Below, piece after piece: positions 34,287 through 45,589 of a stretch of DNA of 64,000 nucleotides (the first letter of the stretch is position 1; each line of letters begins with the position of its first letter). The stretch spans positions 1-64,000 of the forward strand of contig JNDT01000831.1 of the NCBI GenBank assembly GCA_000697055.1. Reading direction: 5' to 3'. The translations under genes were made by a program, and so were the position numbers. Source of the DNA: Saksenaea vasiformis B4078 (Eukaryota; Mucoromycota; Mucoromycetes; Mucorales; Saksenaeaceae). The notes beneath the pieces were generated by a model. It searched no databases, had not been told where the DNA came from, and saw only the letters and a list, made by a program, of their open reading frames with translations.

Positions 34287-35330
34287 CTACGCTTGAAACT
34301 TAATGGACTTCTCCCCCTCTCCTGCGGCAGCTGACGTTTGCTTCTCCAAAGCATCATACATACTGTACAAACAGCTCAGCATCATAATCTAAAAGTTGAT
34401 AAGTTATGTGGCATCATCCAACGAAAGATATTAATACGTACTTTACTTTTGCCGTAGCTTTTCCAGAGTGTCAGGAACGGGAAGGATATGCACTGGCTTG
34501 GATGAAAATTCGAAACGGCTAATTTCAACTAGCCTGTATTGTCCGTTATACCTTAGGCCCATTTATTCGATATGTAATGGCCTCATAACCTACGTTGAAA
34601 GTCATCTCAGGATCAGATGCAGTTTAGAAATCTGCTCAACAGATCAACTGACGGACAGCTAATAGACTAACGACAATCGGCTCCTTCACCTCTGCATATA
34701 CGGGCTTGTCAAGCATGGTCTGCAGTTGCTTCCCTAGTCTGACAAGATCGGGCCCAACTTGTTGCTCTGTTTGTCAGACCGTTTGACCTCGATGGAAAAC
34801 AGCTCGAAGTTCACGGTTGACAGCGGAACTATGTAGGCAACATAATCTGGCTGCAACGTGTCCCTCTCCTGTTTGATTGGTGGCGACGGGAGCAAATGGT
34901 ATGCCGACCTAAGTTGCCATCAGCTCATAGAGGTAACCTGGATAGATGCTTTCAAATACCATTCGTGCTTTATGCCGCGATCGTGGTGGATATACTTACA
35001 ATGGTCCCCTGATAATTTCAACCACCAATGTACAGGCATGTTGTTGAAACTACCGAGAGCTGAAATTGTAAAGAATGGTTCAAGGTGCTAAATGCTTCTC
35101 CAGTTTCTCAAAAAGGTTGAACAAATCGAGAGTAAAATTATCGGGGGGCCAATCTATTTGTCATTAATCTGCGTACCATCTCTCTCCTGGATACCATCAA
35201 CACCAAAATTGGTCAATACATCATACGTCTGAGAAAGATAGGAAGTTGAGGAACGGTGACCTTTATGTGCGCCCTTGCTACTTGGTGAACCACGCCTACT
35301 TTCATTGGATGATCCGTCTGACGACCGCAT
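34287..35330 (-). pseudogene. Decayed gene of a Mucoromycota PD-(D/E)XK-like family
   Basis: Read on the minus strand from ATG 35330: MRSSDGSSNESRRGSPSS..., TYDVLTNFGVDGIQERD, then after breaks QPDYVAYIVPLS followed by NFELFSIEVKR, LGKQLQTMLDKPVYAEVKEP, YNGQYRLVEISRFEF, LPVPDTLEKL and MMLSCLYSMYDALEKQ, stop at 34287. The PD-x(n)-E-x-K spacing resembles a PD-(D/E)XK nuclease core. I recall many Mucoromycota hypothetical proteins with this 'IVEVKR ... GQYR.VEI' layout, without known function. Several segments lack workable splice sites, stops interrupt the frame (for example after EVKRSDKQSNK), and the middle is frameshifted. It therefore looks like a pseudogene. Confidence 0.5.
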
Positions 35331-36590
35331 CTGATGTCGCCTACTGTCGATATGATCACATTAGGGAACTGATCCTCGCATATAGTCGTTGACCAACGTT
35401 ATCGACGTCGATATTTGCAAGCCCACGATATCACGCCAGTGGCACTTCGATTCGAAGATCTTCGATCATGCATGATGGGGCCGCAACTGCACGCTGATGT
35501 TTGCAAGTCCGGAAGGCCAAAAGTCAGCGTAGAGTTCACCCACCCTTCGTCTCCCACTTATCGTCTTCATTTGTGGTTAAGTTTAGATAGAGAACAAGAT
35601 AGAGAACGACTAGTAACTTCAATTCTTTTTTTTCGGGAACTTGGGCGAAGTAAGCAAGATGATCACCGCAACTCTATGCTGATGTTTGGCCCTCCTGACA
35701 AGAAATCAATTATACCGTTGCCTGAGCTTCAATTCCATCATAGGATATACAGTGGTTACAGGACATTAAAAGATCGACACAGTGCGAGTTGTCAAATTGA
35801 AATTAAAGTTTTTCTTTTTTTTTTCGCATGACATGCAATATCGGTTCCGTGTTCAATTGATATGATATAGAGTGCTCGTCTATTCTACCGGTAATTATCT
35901 CGGTTCGTACCGACAATGAGCGATCGTTAATTAAAAATGTTACAATTTTGGTTTACAAGGAGGGCCTTTTTTTCTCTGCTATTAGACATAGCCAATGCGC
36001 TTATGATGGCGCTTAATGCCGAGACCTATTAAAGATAACTGGCGGTGGTGTCATAGTTGAGAGGAAATTTTTTTATATGAACTTTTACTCCGCACCAATG
36101 TTCCGCATGGGATGACGATTTTTTTTAAAATAGCTTCCGTAAGGCAAAAAAAAACTCAGATGTTGTAATTAAGTTATCGGTATAAAACACGAGTTGATAT
36201 ATAGCAGTATCATACTGATAAACAAGGAGTAAAGAGAGTTAGTATGCCATGCGGTTTTCATTCAATTTTTTCATTGGAAATAAATTCAGCATAGACTGGC
36301 AGATCCGATCTACCAATAAGAAGTCAAATATAAGGCACGCGGGTTCTATTCAGAGACATTAGAAGGCCGAAGTAACGTTAGATTTTTACCGGCAGAAAGG
36401 GGTGGAGGGGAGTTATATGATTGATGAATAGGTTTGGTTGACAGTGCGACTCCGCCCAACGGGAAAGCTTTTCATTCCTTGCGTACCATCATTCGATGTC
36501 CTGACTGGCTGTTTCTATTTTGCTCTCCTTATTTATACGTTTCTTTCCTTTTTACCCTTCTCCTCTCTGTTTTTTCCCAACTTCTACATC
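35331..36590. other. Intergenic, no gene recognised
   Basis: About 1.26 kb. The plus-strand ORF at 35415-35831 has no recognisable motif and overlaps what may be the upstream part of the decayed gene. T-rich sequence precedes the PHO80-like cyclin. Confidence 0.4.
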
Positions 36591-37403
36591 ATGGCAAGGC
36601 TTAATGTGCTAGAATTTCCTGTACCTATCACTATCAAAATCGTCGCCAATTTGTTGAATACCATCTTGAAAACAAACGATCGGATACCCAATCAACGTGT
36701 CAGCCATTTCCATTCAAGAACTGTACCTGATATCACTATCGAAGCATATTTGACAAGAATTTTAAAGTTCACACCTTTCAGCAACGAAGTGTTGCTTTGT
36801 CTATTGATCTACTTTGACCGAATCGCGAAATTAGACAGCCATTTCACCATCTGTTCACTCAATATTCATCGTCTTCTCATTACAAGGCAAGTCCTTCCAT
36901 TATGTAGTTGAACTGTTTAACTGATATACTCTCTTCCAGTATTGTTGTTGCGTCCAAGTTTACCTCGGATGTCTATTATGCCAACAGACGCTATGCAAAG
37001 GTAAGAGAAGAGAAGAAAAGGAATACAGAAGAGCTAAACTTAACGTCACGTGTATTTCATTTAGGTGGGAGGGATCACCTTGGATGAGTTGAACAAATTG
37101 GAACTGGAGTTTCTGTTCCTGTGTAACTTCAAACTACTTGTACAGTTTGAAGATTTGCAAGATTATGGTGATCAATTACTCGCTCATTCATTGGGACAGC
37201 TCAATGTTGTCCAAGAACTTGCGGATATGACATTATCGCAACCAATCAGTGCACCCTGTGCACCTTGCCGTACACCAAAGGCCGCACAAACAGGACCGCT
37301 CACACCACCGTACGACCCTCCTGTCAAAAAATACAAGCCTATTCGTTCACATCCTTACGCAAGGGTGAAAGGAGTGGCATCACTGTTGTCACCACCCAAG
37401 TAA
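36591..37403 (+). CDS. PHO80: PHO80-like cyclin
   Basis: Three exons (36591-36886, 36940-37000, 37065-37403) give 231 residues. The sequence shows the PHO80/PCL7 cyclin core: FHSRTVPDITIEAYLTRI, KFTPFSNEVLLCLLIYFDRI, NIHRLLITSIVVASKFTSD, YYANRRYAKVGGI and LDELNKLELEFLFLCNFKL. A short Pro-rich C-terminus with TPPYDPP follows. These cyclins activate PHO85-type kinases in phosphate signalling and cell-cycle control. The first intron begins GCAAGT rather than GT. No other donor keeps the cyclin core intact, so a GC-AG intron is likely. The length is typical of PHO80-type proteins. Confidence 0.9.
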
Positions 37404-37488
37404 ACTTATTTACCCTTGTACCTTCATTCAAGCATTTTGTATATATACAACACAATCACAACACTCACACACAAAATCACACGCGATA

Positions 37489-37491
<3 letters not shown>

Positions 37492-37538
<47 letters not shown>
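37492..37538 (+). repeat. (CA)n microsatellite
   Basis: An almost pure CA repeat about 90 bp after the PHO80-like stop codon, within its probable 3' UTR. The overlapping His/Thr-repeat ORFs are artefacts of it. Confidence 0.9.
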
Positions 37539-37542
<4 letters not shown>

Positions 37543-37621
37543 GCACGCACATACACAGAGACACACATACATACTCACAAGTTCATTTAATGTACAAAAA
37601 AAAGTGTTATAATAAAATCTT

Positions 37622-38028
37622 TCATTCAGGTAAAAGTTGTTGTGGGATTTGATCTCTGGGTGCTCTCACACGAACTAAATGCTCAACCATGGCACCTGGC
37701 GCAGGCTAACAAAAAAAGGAACTTAATACAACAAGAGATTTCATCCTTGGGTTTTATGGCACAAACTTACCAATGCCTCTGCACCGGGATCACCATACTT
37801 GTAGAATTTATACTTGTACATTGCATTTGTATCTTCCGTAGACCAGGGATAGGCATTCGGTGTCAAACGAACCATTCTCGTACTGTCTACCGTCCCCACT
37901 TTATGTCCAGCAAGGTAGCCTGCTGCACCAAAGACGACACTGACAGTAGCAATAAGCGGGAAGATTTCTGAATCCAATGATAAGAACTGGAATAGTGATT
38001 TACGCGTAGGTGCAAAAAATCCTGACAT
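37622..38028 (-). CDS. B12D/MLRQ-like small mitochondrial membrane protein
   Basis: Two exons encode about 114 residues. A short N-terminus leads to one membrane helix (FPLIATVSVVFGAAGYLAG), then a polar tail with RMVRLTPNAYPW, TEDTNAMYKYKFYKYGDPGA and a second exon PAPGAMVEHLVRVR. A single N-terminal helix followed by a short soluble tail, with the FPLI...G start, resembles the B12D/NDUFA4 (MLRQ) family associated with respiratory complexes. The intron (donor near 37770) has a clean GTAAGT. The family call is moderate. Confidence 0.55.
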
Positions 38029-38192
38029 TTTTTTATAATTTGTGGAAAGAAAAAGAAAAAAGGGTAGTAAAAAATGTTTTATATGTTATCAAGTGTCTTG
38101 GGGAAAAATGAATTCCCTTTTTGAAACCGATTGATTTTTTATGCCGCTCGATCTAAATAACCCATGACATGTTATTTCGTCAATCCATCCAA

Positions 38193-39110
38193 TCAAGGTT
38201 GTCGCATCAGTATATTACTTTGCATCGGAAGCGACTGAAAGCGAGGATCGAGAGGCTGTGCTCGTAAACAAGGTGAATATTGAGAATGAATGGCTGAAAT
38301 CGGTTTGTTGTTAAAGGAAAATTGAGGTGTCTGGTTGTTCTCCGGAGGTTGGGGTGAGGGTGCAGGTTGATGATGCATTGGCTTCAGAACAAAAGGTTCT
38401 TTCGCGACAACGGATGTCCTTTGTATCTCTCGTTTCCGACAGCATAGTGAAAGGGCGTAAGAGATCACCGCCAATAGGAGTGATACGACAGCGCCGATCG
38501 TAAACCACATGGAATTGCCAGCATGGCCACGCCAACTCGGATCTGCATTGCTCATCGCTCGTACACCACCCAAGGTCACGACCAACGCCAAAATAAGCGC
38601 GGCAAGCATCACTCCAAAGTTAAGCAAAACACTAGTACACATAAACCACACCCATCGACGACGGAAGCACAACGCTATCCAACTGAGAATCCATAGGATG
38701 AGGCTGAGACCACACCCGATGAAATATAAGATAAACAACGCCAGAAACAAGTTGCTGATCAGATGGCTGGATGCCATGTGAGGTAGCAACTGACTAAATC
38801 CGGGTGTGTTTGCCCAGTTATAGGCGGGTTGTGGATCACTACAGGATTGCACATTCCTCAGATCTCCGCGACAGTAGTTCCTAAAGTTTTCATCTAAGTT
38901 CTCTAGGTCGATCTGTCATTCCAACTTGTCAAAGTAACGTTACCATAACCCAAAATTATACACCACGTTATCTGGACGATGAATTGCTTGTCCAAAATAC
39001 AAAAGACGTATCAGAGGTCGAATATAAAGTTGACCTATCAAAACCAATAGTTCCAGGATAAAGGCAGCAAATACAAAGAATGATCCTAATACAATAAAAG
39101 CCAAAGACAT
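38193..39110 (-). CDS. SUR7/PalI (Rim9)-family membrane protein
   Basis: Starts MSLAFIVLGSFFVFAAF, forming TM1. An extracellular stretch follows with IDLENLDENFRNYCRGDL and the cysteine in NVQSCSDP. TM2 is LFLALFILYFIGCGLSLILW, TM3 CTSVLLNFGVMLAALILAL, and TM4 WFTIGAVVSLLLAVISYAL. The cytosolic tail is Pro/Gln-rich and ends NILMRQP. Four helices with a Cys-containing first loop is the SUR7/PalI pattern: eisosome, cortical-patch or pH-signalling membrane proteins. One intron near 38910-38960 is needed to link the first exon; its donor is weak (GTGTAT). The subfamily is not assignable. Confidence 0.7.
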
Positions 39111-39375
39111 ACAAAAAGGAACCCCAGTAAAGAAATAAATGGAAAAGCTTAATACGTTTTTTTGTTTTATTAACTGTATCGAGGTCTATGGGGGACAAAG
39201 CCAATCAGAGTACCGCATCCTGCAATCCGTTGTACTGTCACCTGATTTCCTGACGACCCTTTTTTTTTTTTTTTTTTTCTGTAACGTATATATATATATA
39301 TATATATATCCAGGTCAAGCTCTTCTTTCCTTTCTTTGTTTCCCTATCTTCAACTTCTTTTTTTTTTCCATCGTC

Positions 39376-39903
39376 ATGGCGTTGTTTTCACAGCTAGCTT
39401 CTCGTCTCAGTATTAATCGCAAAAAGAAAACGCAATCACCTTCTCCACAAGATGAAGAAGAACGACAGAGCCCCGTACACGTTTCAACAACAACAGAGGA
39501 ATCACCACCGTCCGGTTCTTCCCAAGGTGACCAGTCTTCTGCTACAGAAAATGAAGATACCACTACGACTACTTTGGATGTTGGTCAGCTTGAGTTTGCA
39601 TTGTCGCGTGATTTTGTTCATGAGTTTGGCAGCGAATGGACTAGCGTCAAGAACGATAAACTCAACTTCCCCGATTTCGACTATCTTTTAAACACACCAC
39701 CTGTTGTTAAACCACCCTCCACAAAATCCTCTTTATCACGTCGGTTTGGGTCTCCATTTCGAACATTATCCCGAAAAGAAGGCGAAGGCAGAGGCGCTGG
39801 GAGCCGACGCCATCGGCTGTCACTCTATCGACCTAAATCCACAATGCTACTCAAGAAATCCCGGTCAACACCTGACTTTGCGCAAGTTTCTGCAACATCC
39901 TAA
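39376..39903 (+). CDS. Unrecognised 175-residue Ser/Thr-rich protein
   Basis: Single-exon ORF starting MALFSQLASRLSINRKKKTQ. An acidic, Thr-rich middle is followed by a conserved-looking segment (LEFALSRDFVHEFGSEW, LNFPDFDYLL) and a basic Ser/Arg tail with SLSRRFGSPFRTLSRK. It has no membrane segment or known domain. It has clear coding character, follows a TA-rich promoter tract at about 39288-39310, and is preceded by a strong Kozak-like context (GTCATGG). Function unknown. The basic SxSRR/RTLSRK motifs could be phosphorylation sites, which is only a guess. Confidence 0.6.
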   Translation: MALFSQLASRLSINRKKKTQSPSPQDEEERQSPVHVSTTTEESPPSGSSQGDQSSATENEDTTTTTLDVGQLEFALSRDFVHEFGSEWTSVKNDKLNFPDFDYLLNTPPVVKPPSTKSSLSRRFGSPFRTLSRKEGEGRGAGSRRHRLSLYRPKSTMLLKKSRSTPDFAQVSATS

Positions 39904-41100
39904 ACAACAAAAAAAAATTGACAGTTCCTTTCCGAACCATACCTCTTTATTATTATTTATTCCCACACACCTTCGCATTGGAAAAATACGATAAATATTC
40001 CATTGCTATGCTATCTTGTACACTAGTTTATATTATATTAGAGCCGTTTGATTAACAAGGAAAAATCACTTGATACTCTTGTTCACTTCAATGTGGTCTC
40101 GGCACGTTAGACTTGTTTTTTGTTGCTCCGAGGTAAATCGGAGTCTAGATAAAAAAGGGTTTGAGCCTTTTACTTGCACTTCGGTAGGACACCGATGCTT
40201 CATGGGCAAAAAGGAGAGTTATCATTAATTAAAACCTACCATCTTCGTTTTTTGAAACCTACAATGCGGTACTGTATGACAAGCCTGGTGTGAAAGCAAG
40301 GTACTCAACCGTGCACATGTAACACGAAAAAGAATAGCTGCTCCAGGTAACTTCGGCCAATTTTCCGGTTTGCATGTGTGAGAAGATTTCCCCTCCCCCC
40401 CAAAGCATAAATAGAGAGAAGTAAACGTCAGCTATGTTCTTAACCTGACTATTCACTTTTGACATGACAGTTCTCCAACACCCTTTTTTTTTTCTTTCTT
40501 TCTTTTTTCAGTTTAATCCCTTTTTTTATCTTATCAGCCATGACGAACTACTGCGTCTTTGCATCTTTCTTCTCCAAACATCCGAAAAAAAAAGAAGTTT
40601 TTTCTTTCAGGGGTTACGAAAGTGGGCACAGGGATCACTTTTTTCTGTGCCCTATCGTATCAGATGATGTCAACCTGTCGATCCTTGTAAAACGAACGAA
40701 TGCAAAGCTACGGAGTTCCCTGTGAACAATCCATGTTCTGTTCAACAGCCATCCCACATCTTCGGGGATTAGTCCATGCTGATACAGGCTGAGTTCCAAA
40801 CAAAACGTTGTATTGTATCAGAGACCTATTCTTCAGATCGCCTGCATGGCAGTCTTTATCCAAAGAAACCCTCAATTAGCTGTGATGTAAAGATTATAAT
40901 GAAGTGCAACGTGGCCGCGATGCTTGTTGTAGAAACCCGGCAATTACTGGATTTTGACTGAGAATTTTGCATCAAATAAATGTCACATTACGCTCCAGTT
41001 GAATAAACGTTGCACTAGAAGGTGATGCGTCTTTGTGGTGAGAAGCAGTTTATTTTGCGTCGATCCAAGGAAATAGTTTGCACATGGATAACATCAGTTT
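39904..41100. other. Intergenic with short unrecognised ORFs
   Basis: Short ORFs on both strands (for example plus 40540-40725) lack motifs. Nothing was recognised. Confidence 0.4.
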
Positions 41101-41108
41101 TGAGTTAA

Positions 41109-41284
41109 AGTACTTCAGTGATGGATTTTCAGTATTCTTTCGGAAAGCAGTAAAAATGTCTCAAGATAAGGAAATGTCTCATTGAAACAAAAACATCGTT
41201 TTTGCATTGAGGTACTCCAGTGATGTATTTCTCAGTATCCCGTAGGAAAGCAGTAAAAATGTCTCACAATAAGGACATGTTCCA
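41109..41284. repeat. Imperfect direct repeat of about 70 bp, two copies
   Basis: Copies at about 41109-41180 and 41211-41284 share GGAAAGCAGTAAAAATGTCT and flanking AGTACTTCAGTGATG-type sequence (GGTACTCCAGTGATG in copy 2), at roughly 100-bp spacing. They lie just upstream of a 34-nt T run. Confidence 0.8.
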
Positions 41285-41320
41285 CCCAAAATGATACGTA
41301 CTTAAAGGAAGGCACGAGTT

Positions 41321-41325
<5 letters not shown>

Positions 41326-41359
<34 letters not shown>
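41326..41359 (+). repeat. Poly-T tract (34 nt)
   Basis: Pure T run. It sits about 100 bp before an apparent spliced leader exon at 41460 and could be a promoter element or a retro-insertion tail read on the minus strand. Confidence 0.8.
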
Positions 41360-41460
41360 CCTCTGGCTCTGTTCTTCCATAAACATCCCCGATAAGGTTG
41401 TGAATTTATATACGTACGCGATTGTTCATGTTTTTTTTTGTTTATCGTTTAGCCTGCATG

Positions 41461-42510
41461 ACCTCTGCCCCGAACCGGCCTGCTGTGGTGTAGCCTCTTG
41501 TCCGCCACCAGGTAAGCAACTATTATCGCGCGCACGCTGCATTACCCAAATTCCATGTTGTCATTTAATATGCTGCTGATAGTTGAATGACTCTCAACGA
41601 TCACAATCAGAACCGCCTGAGGAACATGGACCAGCACAACAACAGCAGCAAGAACAATGTCCTCAAAAAACATCATCATTATTCCAGCAACAAGTTGAAC
41701 AACTGCAAGTGCAATATGAAGGCCATGTCGTATCTGCCATTCTGAAAGACAACATGTAACTAAGAAGTGTCAAGAATTTAACGTGCATCAATGATGCATG
41801 GTGTACGACAACAGCTGTATTCAGAAGGGACTAATCCGACCTGGACATTCTAGCAAAAATCTTATTGATGTCCGTTTTGAGCTTCCAAGTCGTTGGTAAG
41901 TTGGTTTGTATTTTATCATGTGTCGCCAACTGGCCCATTATATGTTTTTTAGATAACTACATAACGTTTTATGTCACACAACTATTAGACAGACGGTTTA
42001 TAGACGACCCTAGAAATTGGTCAGATCAAGATATCCCTATCAACTTACAAACTACCAATGTATATTGCTCATCTGGACGAACGTTTGGGACATTTTGTGT
42101 AATGATATGCAGCGTTGCATCGTGGGATAATAGTGTATTATCCCTATTATTACTCGCACTTTAGGATTGCAGTTAATATCAATCGTAAAGGTATAGAAAA
42201 CGTAGACACAAGTTGTATTCGTGAAAGAGCGTTCGATGGACACTATCGCAGTGTCTGTCTGTATGTATTGTAAATCGGAGATGTGGAAAATACAAGACTC
42301 GTAAGATGTATCTATATGAAATACAGATACATCATGTAGCCATACCGCTGCATTTTGCACATTTATTGTCGGGAAGCATTGGCGCAACTACCACAGCAAT
42401 CGAATCATACGACCAGAAAGAGGAAGACGGTCACCACACCGGTGATTATCGGAGACTCCAACAGCAAGGGACGATGCGTCACTTCTCATCACACTCACTA
42501 GCTCCTAGTC
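41461..42510 (+). CDS. Possible multi-exon gene of unknown function, perhaps broken
   Basis: Coding-like pieces occur in order: a Gln-rich segment (41583-41756, with SLFQQQVEQLQVQYEGHVV and SAILKDN), then QKGLIRPGHSSKNLIDVRFE (around 41838-41897) after a plausible intron. Later pieces are FYVTQLLDRRFIDDPRNWS (about 41968-42030) and SNHTTRKRKTVTTPVIIGDS (about 42395-42455). I could not join them all in one frame, because the splice after FELPSR creates a stop. I do not recognise the product. It may be a short Gln-rich protein ending near 41900 followed by relic exons. Confidence 0.3.
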
Positions 42511-42530
42511 ACCGATCGTATCACTACTGA

Positions 42531-43351
42531 TACATCCTCATCTCCTTTTCCTCCTTCCTACATAATGATAGATTTTGGTTTGTGCCAAGGTTTATTTGCA
42601 TCAATTTATATTGGACAAAGTGGATTAATGATATACACAGTAAATACAAAACATGGTACCTCACCAATAGAGCCTCTGATGAATTGAATAGTTAATTCGT
42701 CCTTGTTATTTGTAATTTACATAGTTCTTTATAGTGACTCTTACACTGTGAAAGCTGAGAATAACTTGGGAAGTTGGATTTCTCCCAAAAAGAGAAAAAA
42801 AGGAATCGTACCTTTAGCTCCTAAAAACCTTGAAAAAGAACTAGTATTTCGTCGAAACTTATCAGCTTCCCTTGCTGCGACAAACCTCTTCCTCTTCATC
42901 AACAGCAACGTAGTTCTATTGAGTGTCGTAATGAAGTTACATGGATCATTAAAAACTAGCGCATCCAATGATACAAAGGGCTCATTTGCGCCGAAATGAG
43001 TTTTCGAGAGATGTCATGCTCCATACGCAATGCAATTCTGAAAACTGTTTACTTATAAAGCAGTCGAATCGCCAAATTTGGTGTGCTACTTACCCCAACC
43101 AATGATCATGAATCAGCCTCGGGACAGATCAACGTGGCGGGGGCTGAGCTCCCAAAAAAAGGCTGTGTACTCCCTCAGCCATGGCAGGTTGGAAACGGCT
43201 ACATTGGTTGGTCTATAATTACACTGAAATTGTAACCAGAAAAGAAAAAAGAGCACCACAACGGCAAGAAACGTTTTAAATACGATACTACGAATGAAAT
43301 TTTATTTGCAATTACTATAGACGTTTATACCAATATTCTAGTTTGTGGATT
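42531..43351. other. Intergenic, unrecognised ORFs on both strands
   Basis: A plus-strand ORF (42703-42999) and its antisense shadow have no motif. Nothing else was recognised. Confidence 0.35.
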
Positions 43352-43945
43352 TCAGTTGGAAGACTTCCATTTGATCTCACCGCAGCCGATACGGCTGCCT
43401 GCGTTGCCATTGATCTTGGATTCGGGGTTGTTTCCACGTCCAAGGTCGTCAACACCGGAGTGAATGACGATGACACGACTAAAAGGAAGAAAAAAAAAGT
43501 TTGTGTGAGTCAATATGCAGAAGCAATAATGAATCGTCGATTTACTTTATGATGTTATTTTCTCCCTTGAGTGGAACTTGTTTCGCTTTGAAACTGAATT
43601 CAGCAGTACCGTCCTCATTTGCTCGGATGTTGCCAAAGTCGCCGGCGTGACGAATTTTGTCATGAAGACCTCCGTGCGTTTTATTGTAAGGATTAAAATG
43701 GCCACCAGTGGAATCACAGGCTTCATGAAAGATTAATTTAGTTACCAAATCCTGTAAACAGATGCCATATTACCATTTGTGAAATTGTTAAACTCGTGGA
43801 TATGGAAACCATGCTGACCAGGAGCAAGACCATGGATGCTACCAGTGATCCTGGTACACGAATCCGAATCTGACTGTGAGAACATGACTGTACCGTGGAT
43901 AGCAGCGAGGCCCGTGGTAATCTTAGCGATGGCTGAGTACATCAT
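43352..43945 (-). CDS. Divergent Cu/Zn superoxide dismutase (second copy)
   Basis: Three exons encode about 150 residues: [35 protein letters not shown], then [46 protein letters not shown] and [12 protein letters not shown]. The copper/zinc ligands (HIH, HF, KTHGG, H/GD, VIH) and the active-site Arg (GSRIGCG) are present. The electrostatic loop and the usual EFGDNTNGC are altered to EFNNFTNAC. SOD converts superoxide to H2O2 and O2. The last intron sits at the same place as in the nearby SOD1-like gene, so the two are probably duplicates. It has an extra intron inside the zinc loop. Probably a cytosolic, possibly specialised isoform. Confidence 0.85.
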
Positions 43946-45588
43946 TGTGCGAGTGGGAGTGTGCGTTAAAGAGAAAACGTAGTGGATTAAGGAGAAAGGA
44001 AGAAGCAGTTAAAAAGCAAGTATTTGTATACAAGCTATTTTATAGTTGCATCGTTCTAGCTTTTACATAGCCCTTTGTGAAACATCACGGGCTTAAATAT
44101 CCATCAATCTGGGACATTTTCAACCAACGCAGTACCTATCTCATTTACTCTGATTTGACGTGTGCATCCCCAACAAAAAAAATGTTCATGTCTTTGAAAT
44201 CCGCCTCGCCCAATTTTACTGTTTTGGTCACCCAAACGGTTTTGGTCTAGTCTTCTTGATAAAACAAGAACTTTACTGGACGTATGACTAACCCATCGGA
44301 GGCGGTTTCATTCGAGGAAAAAAAAAATCCGAGCATGGGGTTGGGTTAACGTCCTCAGGGCTGTGTGTCTCCGCGCTTATAACGTATGTGATGGGTTTTA
44401 TTTATGGTGCCTGACTAAGCTGACGGTCTTGTAGAAGCCCGGGTACACGTAGACCGTCAATTGACCATGACGGTGGATCTGATAAACATCAAGTTGCGGT
44501 TTCACAAAAAGTCCGCTTACCATGTTAAAAGAAAACTCAGCACAAAGTGTCCAGCAGCAGTGAATCAATTATAACTACCTATTATCGAAACAGAGAGAAG
44601 TATTGCTAATGCATGACATTTATTTGCATGGATTGTTACTATAAATCTCCCTGAATATAGCATTTACTTTCTGAAAAAGGCATAACAGGCTTTGCTACCT
44701 TGTGTCGGAGAAAGTTTTACTGTGGGACGTGGGCCCGGAAATGCGCGAAGCCGAGATTTTTTTTTTATATAGATATATAAACAATACATTCATTTTTTCT
44801 TACTCATTTCGGGTAAACTTAAATAGGTTACTTGGTTTTCTTCGGGTAGATGGTGACATTGTTTATATAGTTAGCATATTTACAACGAACTTTCAATGAT
44901 TACAATAATTTAGTATGTTTTTTTTATATACATACGCTGGAAAGGCATGTGCTTAACCTTATTTGATCCTAAATGCGTCAGTTTAAGATCACTTGGCGTT
45001 CCCTCCAAATGAGCTTTTGCGCTGGGGAAATAGTCTCTTTTACGTTGATCTATTGCTTGTATTGGCGTGTTCTATTTTTCCATGTCGCATTCCTGCCAAA
45101 GGTTGATTCGCTTGTCTCACACAGTAAATGTTTCAGACAATAAGATGTAATTGGTATTTAAAGGGAAGAATCAATTTTGTTTTCATCTCACTGTAACATC
45201 AATAATTCGACGCGTTGATTGCCTTTATCAGTGCAATAAACAGTTCCTTTAAAAAGCGATGCCGCGTGCCTTAAAGATCAATACCATCTTGTCACAATTT
45301 GCAACATGAGTACTAAATTTTTATACGAAAATAAACAAGGAGAGGTATCAAACGAGAGGCTAGATACGAGCTCACAAACTGCATTGTGCCCTTCAAACTA
45401 CTGGATTTTGAGTTTAGTCTTACTTTGCGTTGACACGACACCAGTTTTTTGCAGAGGATCATATAATTCGTTCAATACCAGTTCACTCCTCAGTATATGC
45501 AAAAGAAACCTGCAGAGATCTGAATTTATTGCGACGCAAGCCTAGTCATTAGGACTTCCGCATGAGAGAAGTTAGGAAAAAGCGCGGT
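43946..45588. other. Gene-poor spacer between the SOD copies
   Basis: Upstream region of the divergent SOD. A short plus-strand ORF at 45306-45545 has no recognised motif. Its TACTGGATTTTGA segment recurs near 50506 and 40945, hinting at old duplicated DNA. Confidence 0.4.
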
Positions 45589-45589
45589 T

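Noticed and set aside
37416..37652. His/Thr repeat ORFs after the PHO80-like gene
   Set aside because: They are translations of the (CA)n microsatellite.
39139..39375. Upstream extension of the 175-residue ORF
   Set aside because: It begins at a TTG and crosses poly-T and (TA)n promoter-like sequence; the first ATG with a good context is at 39376.
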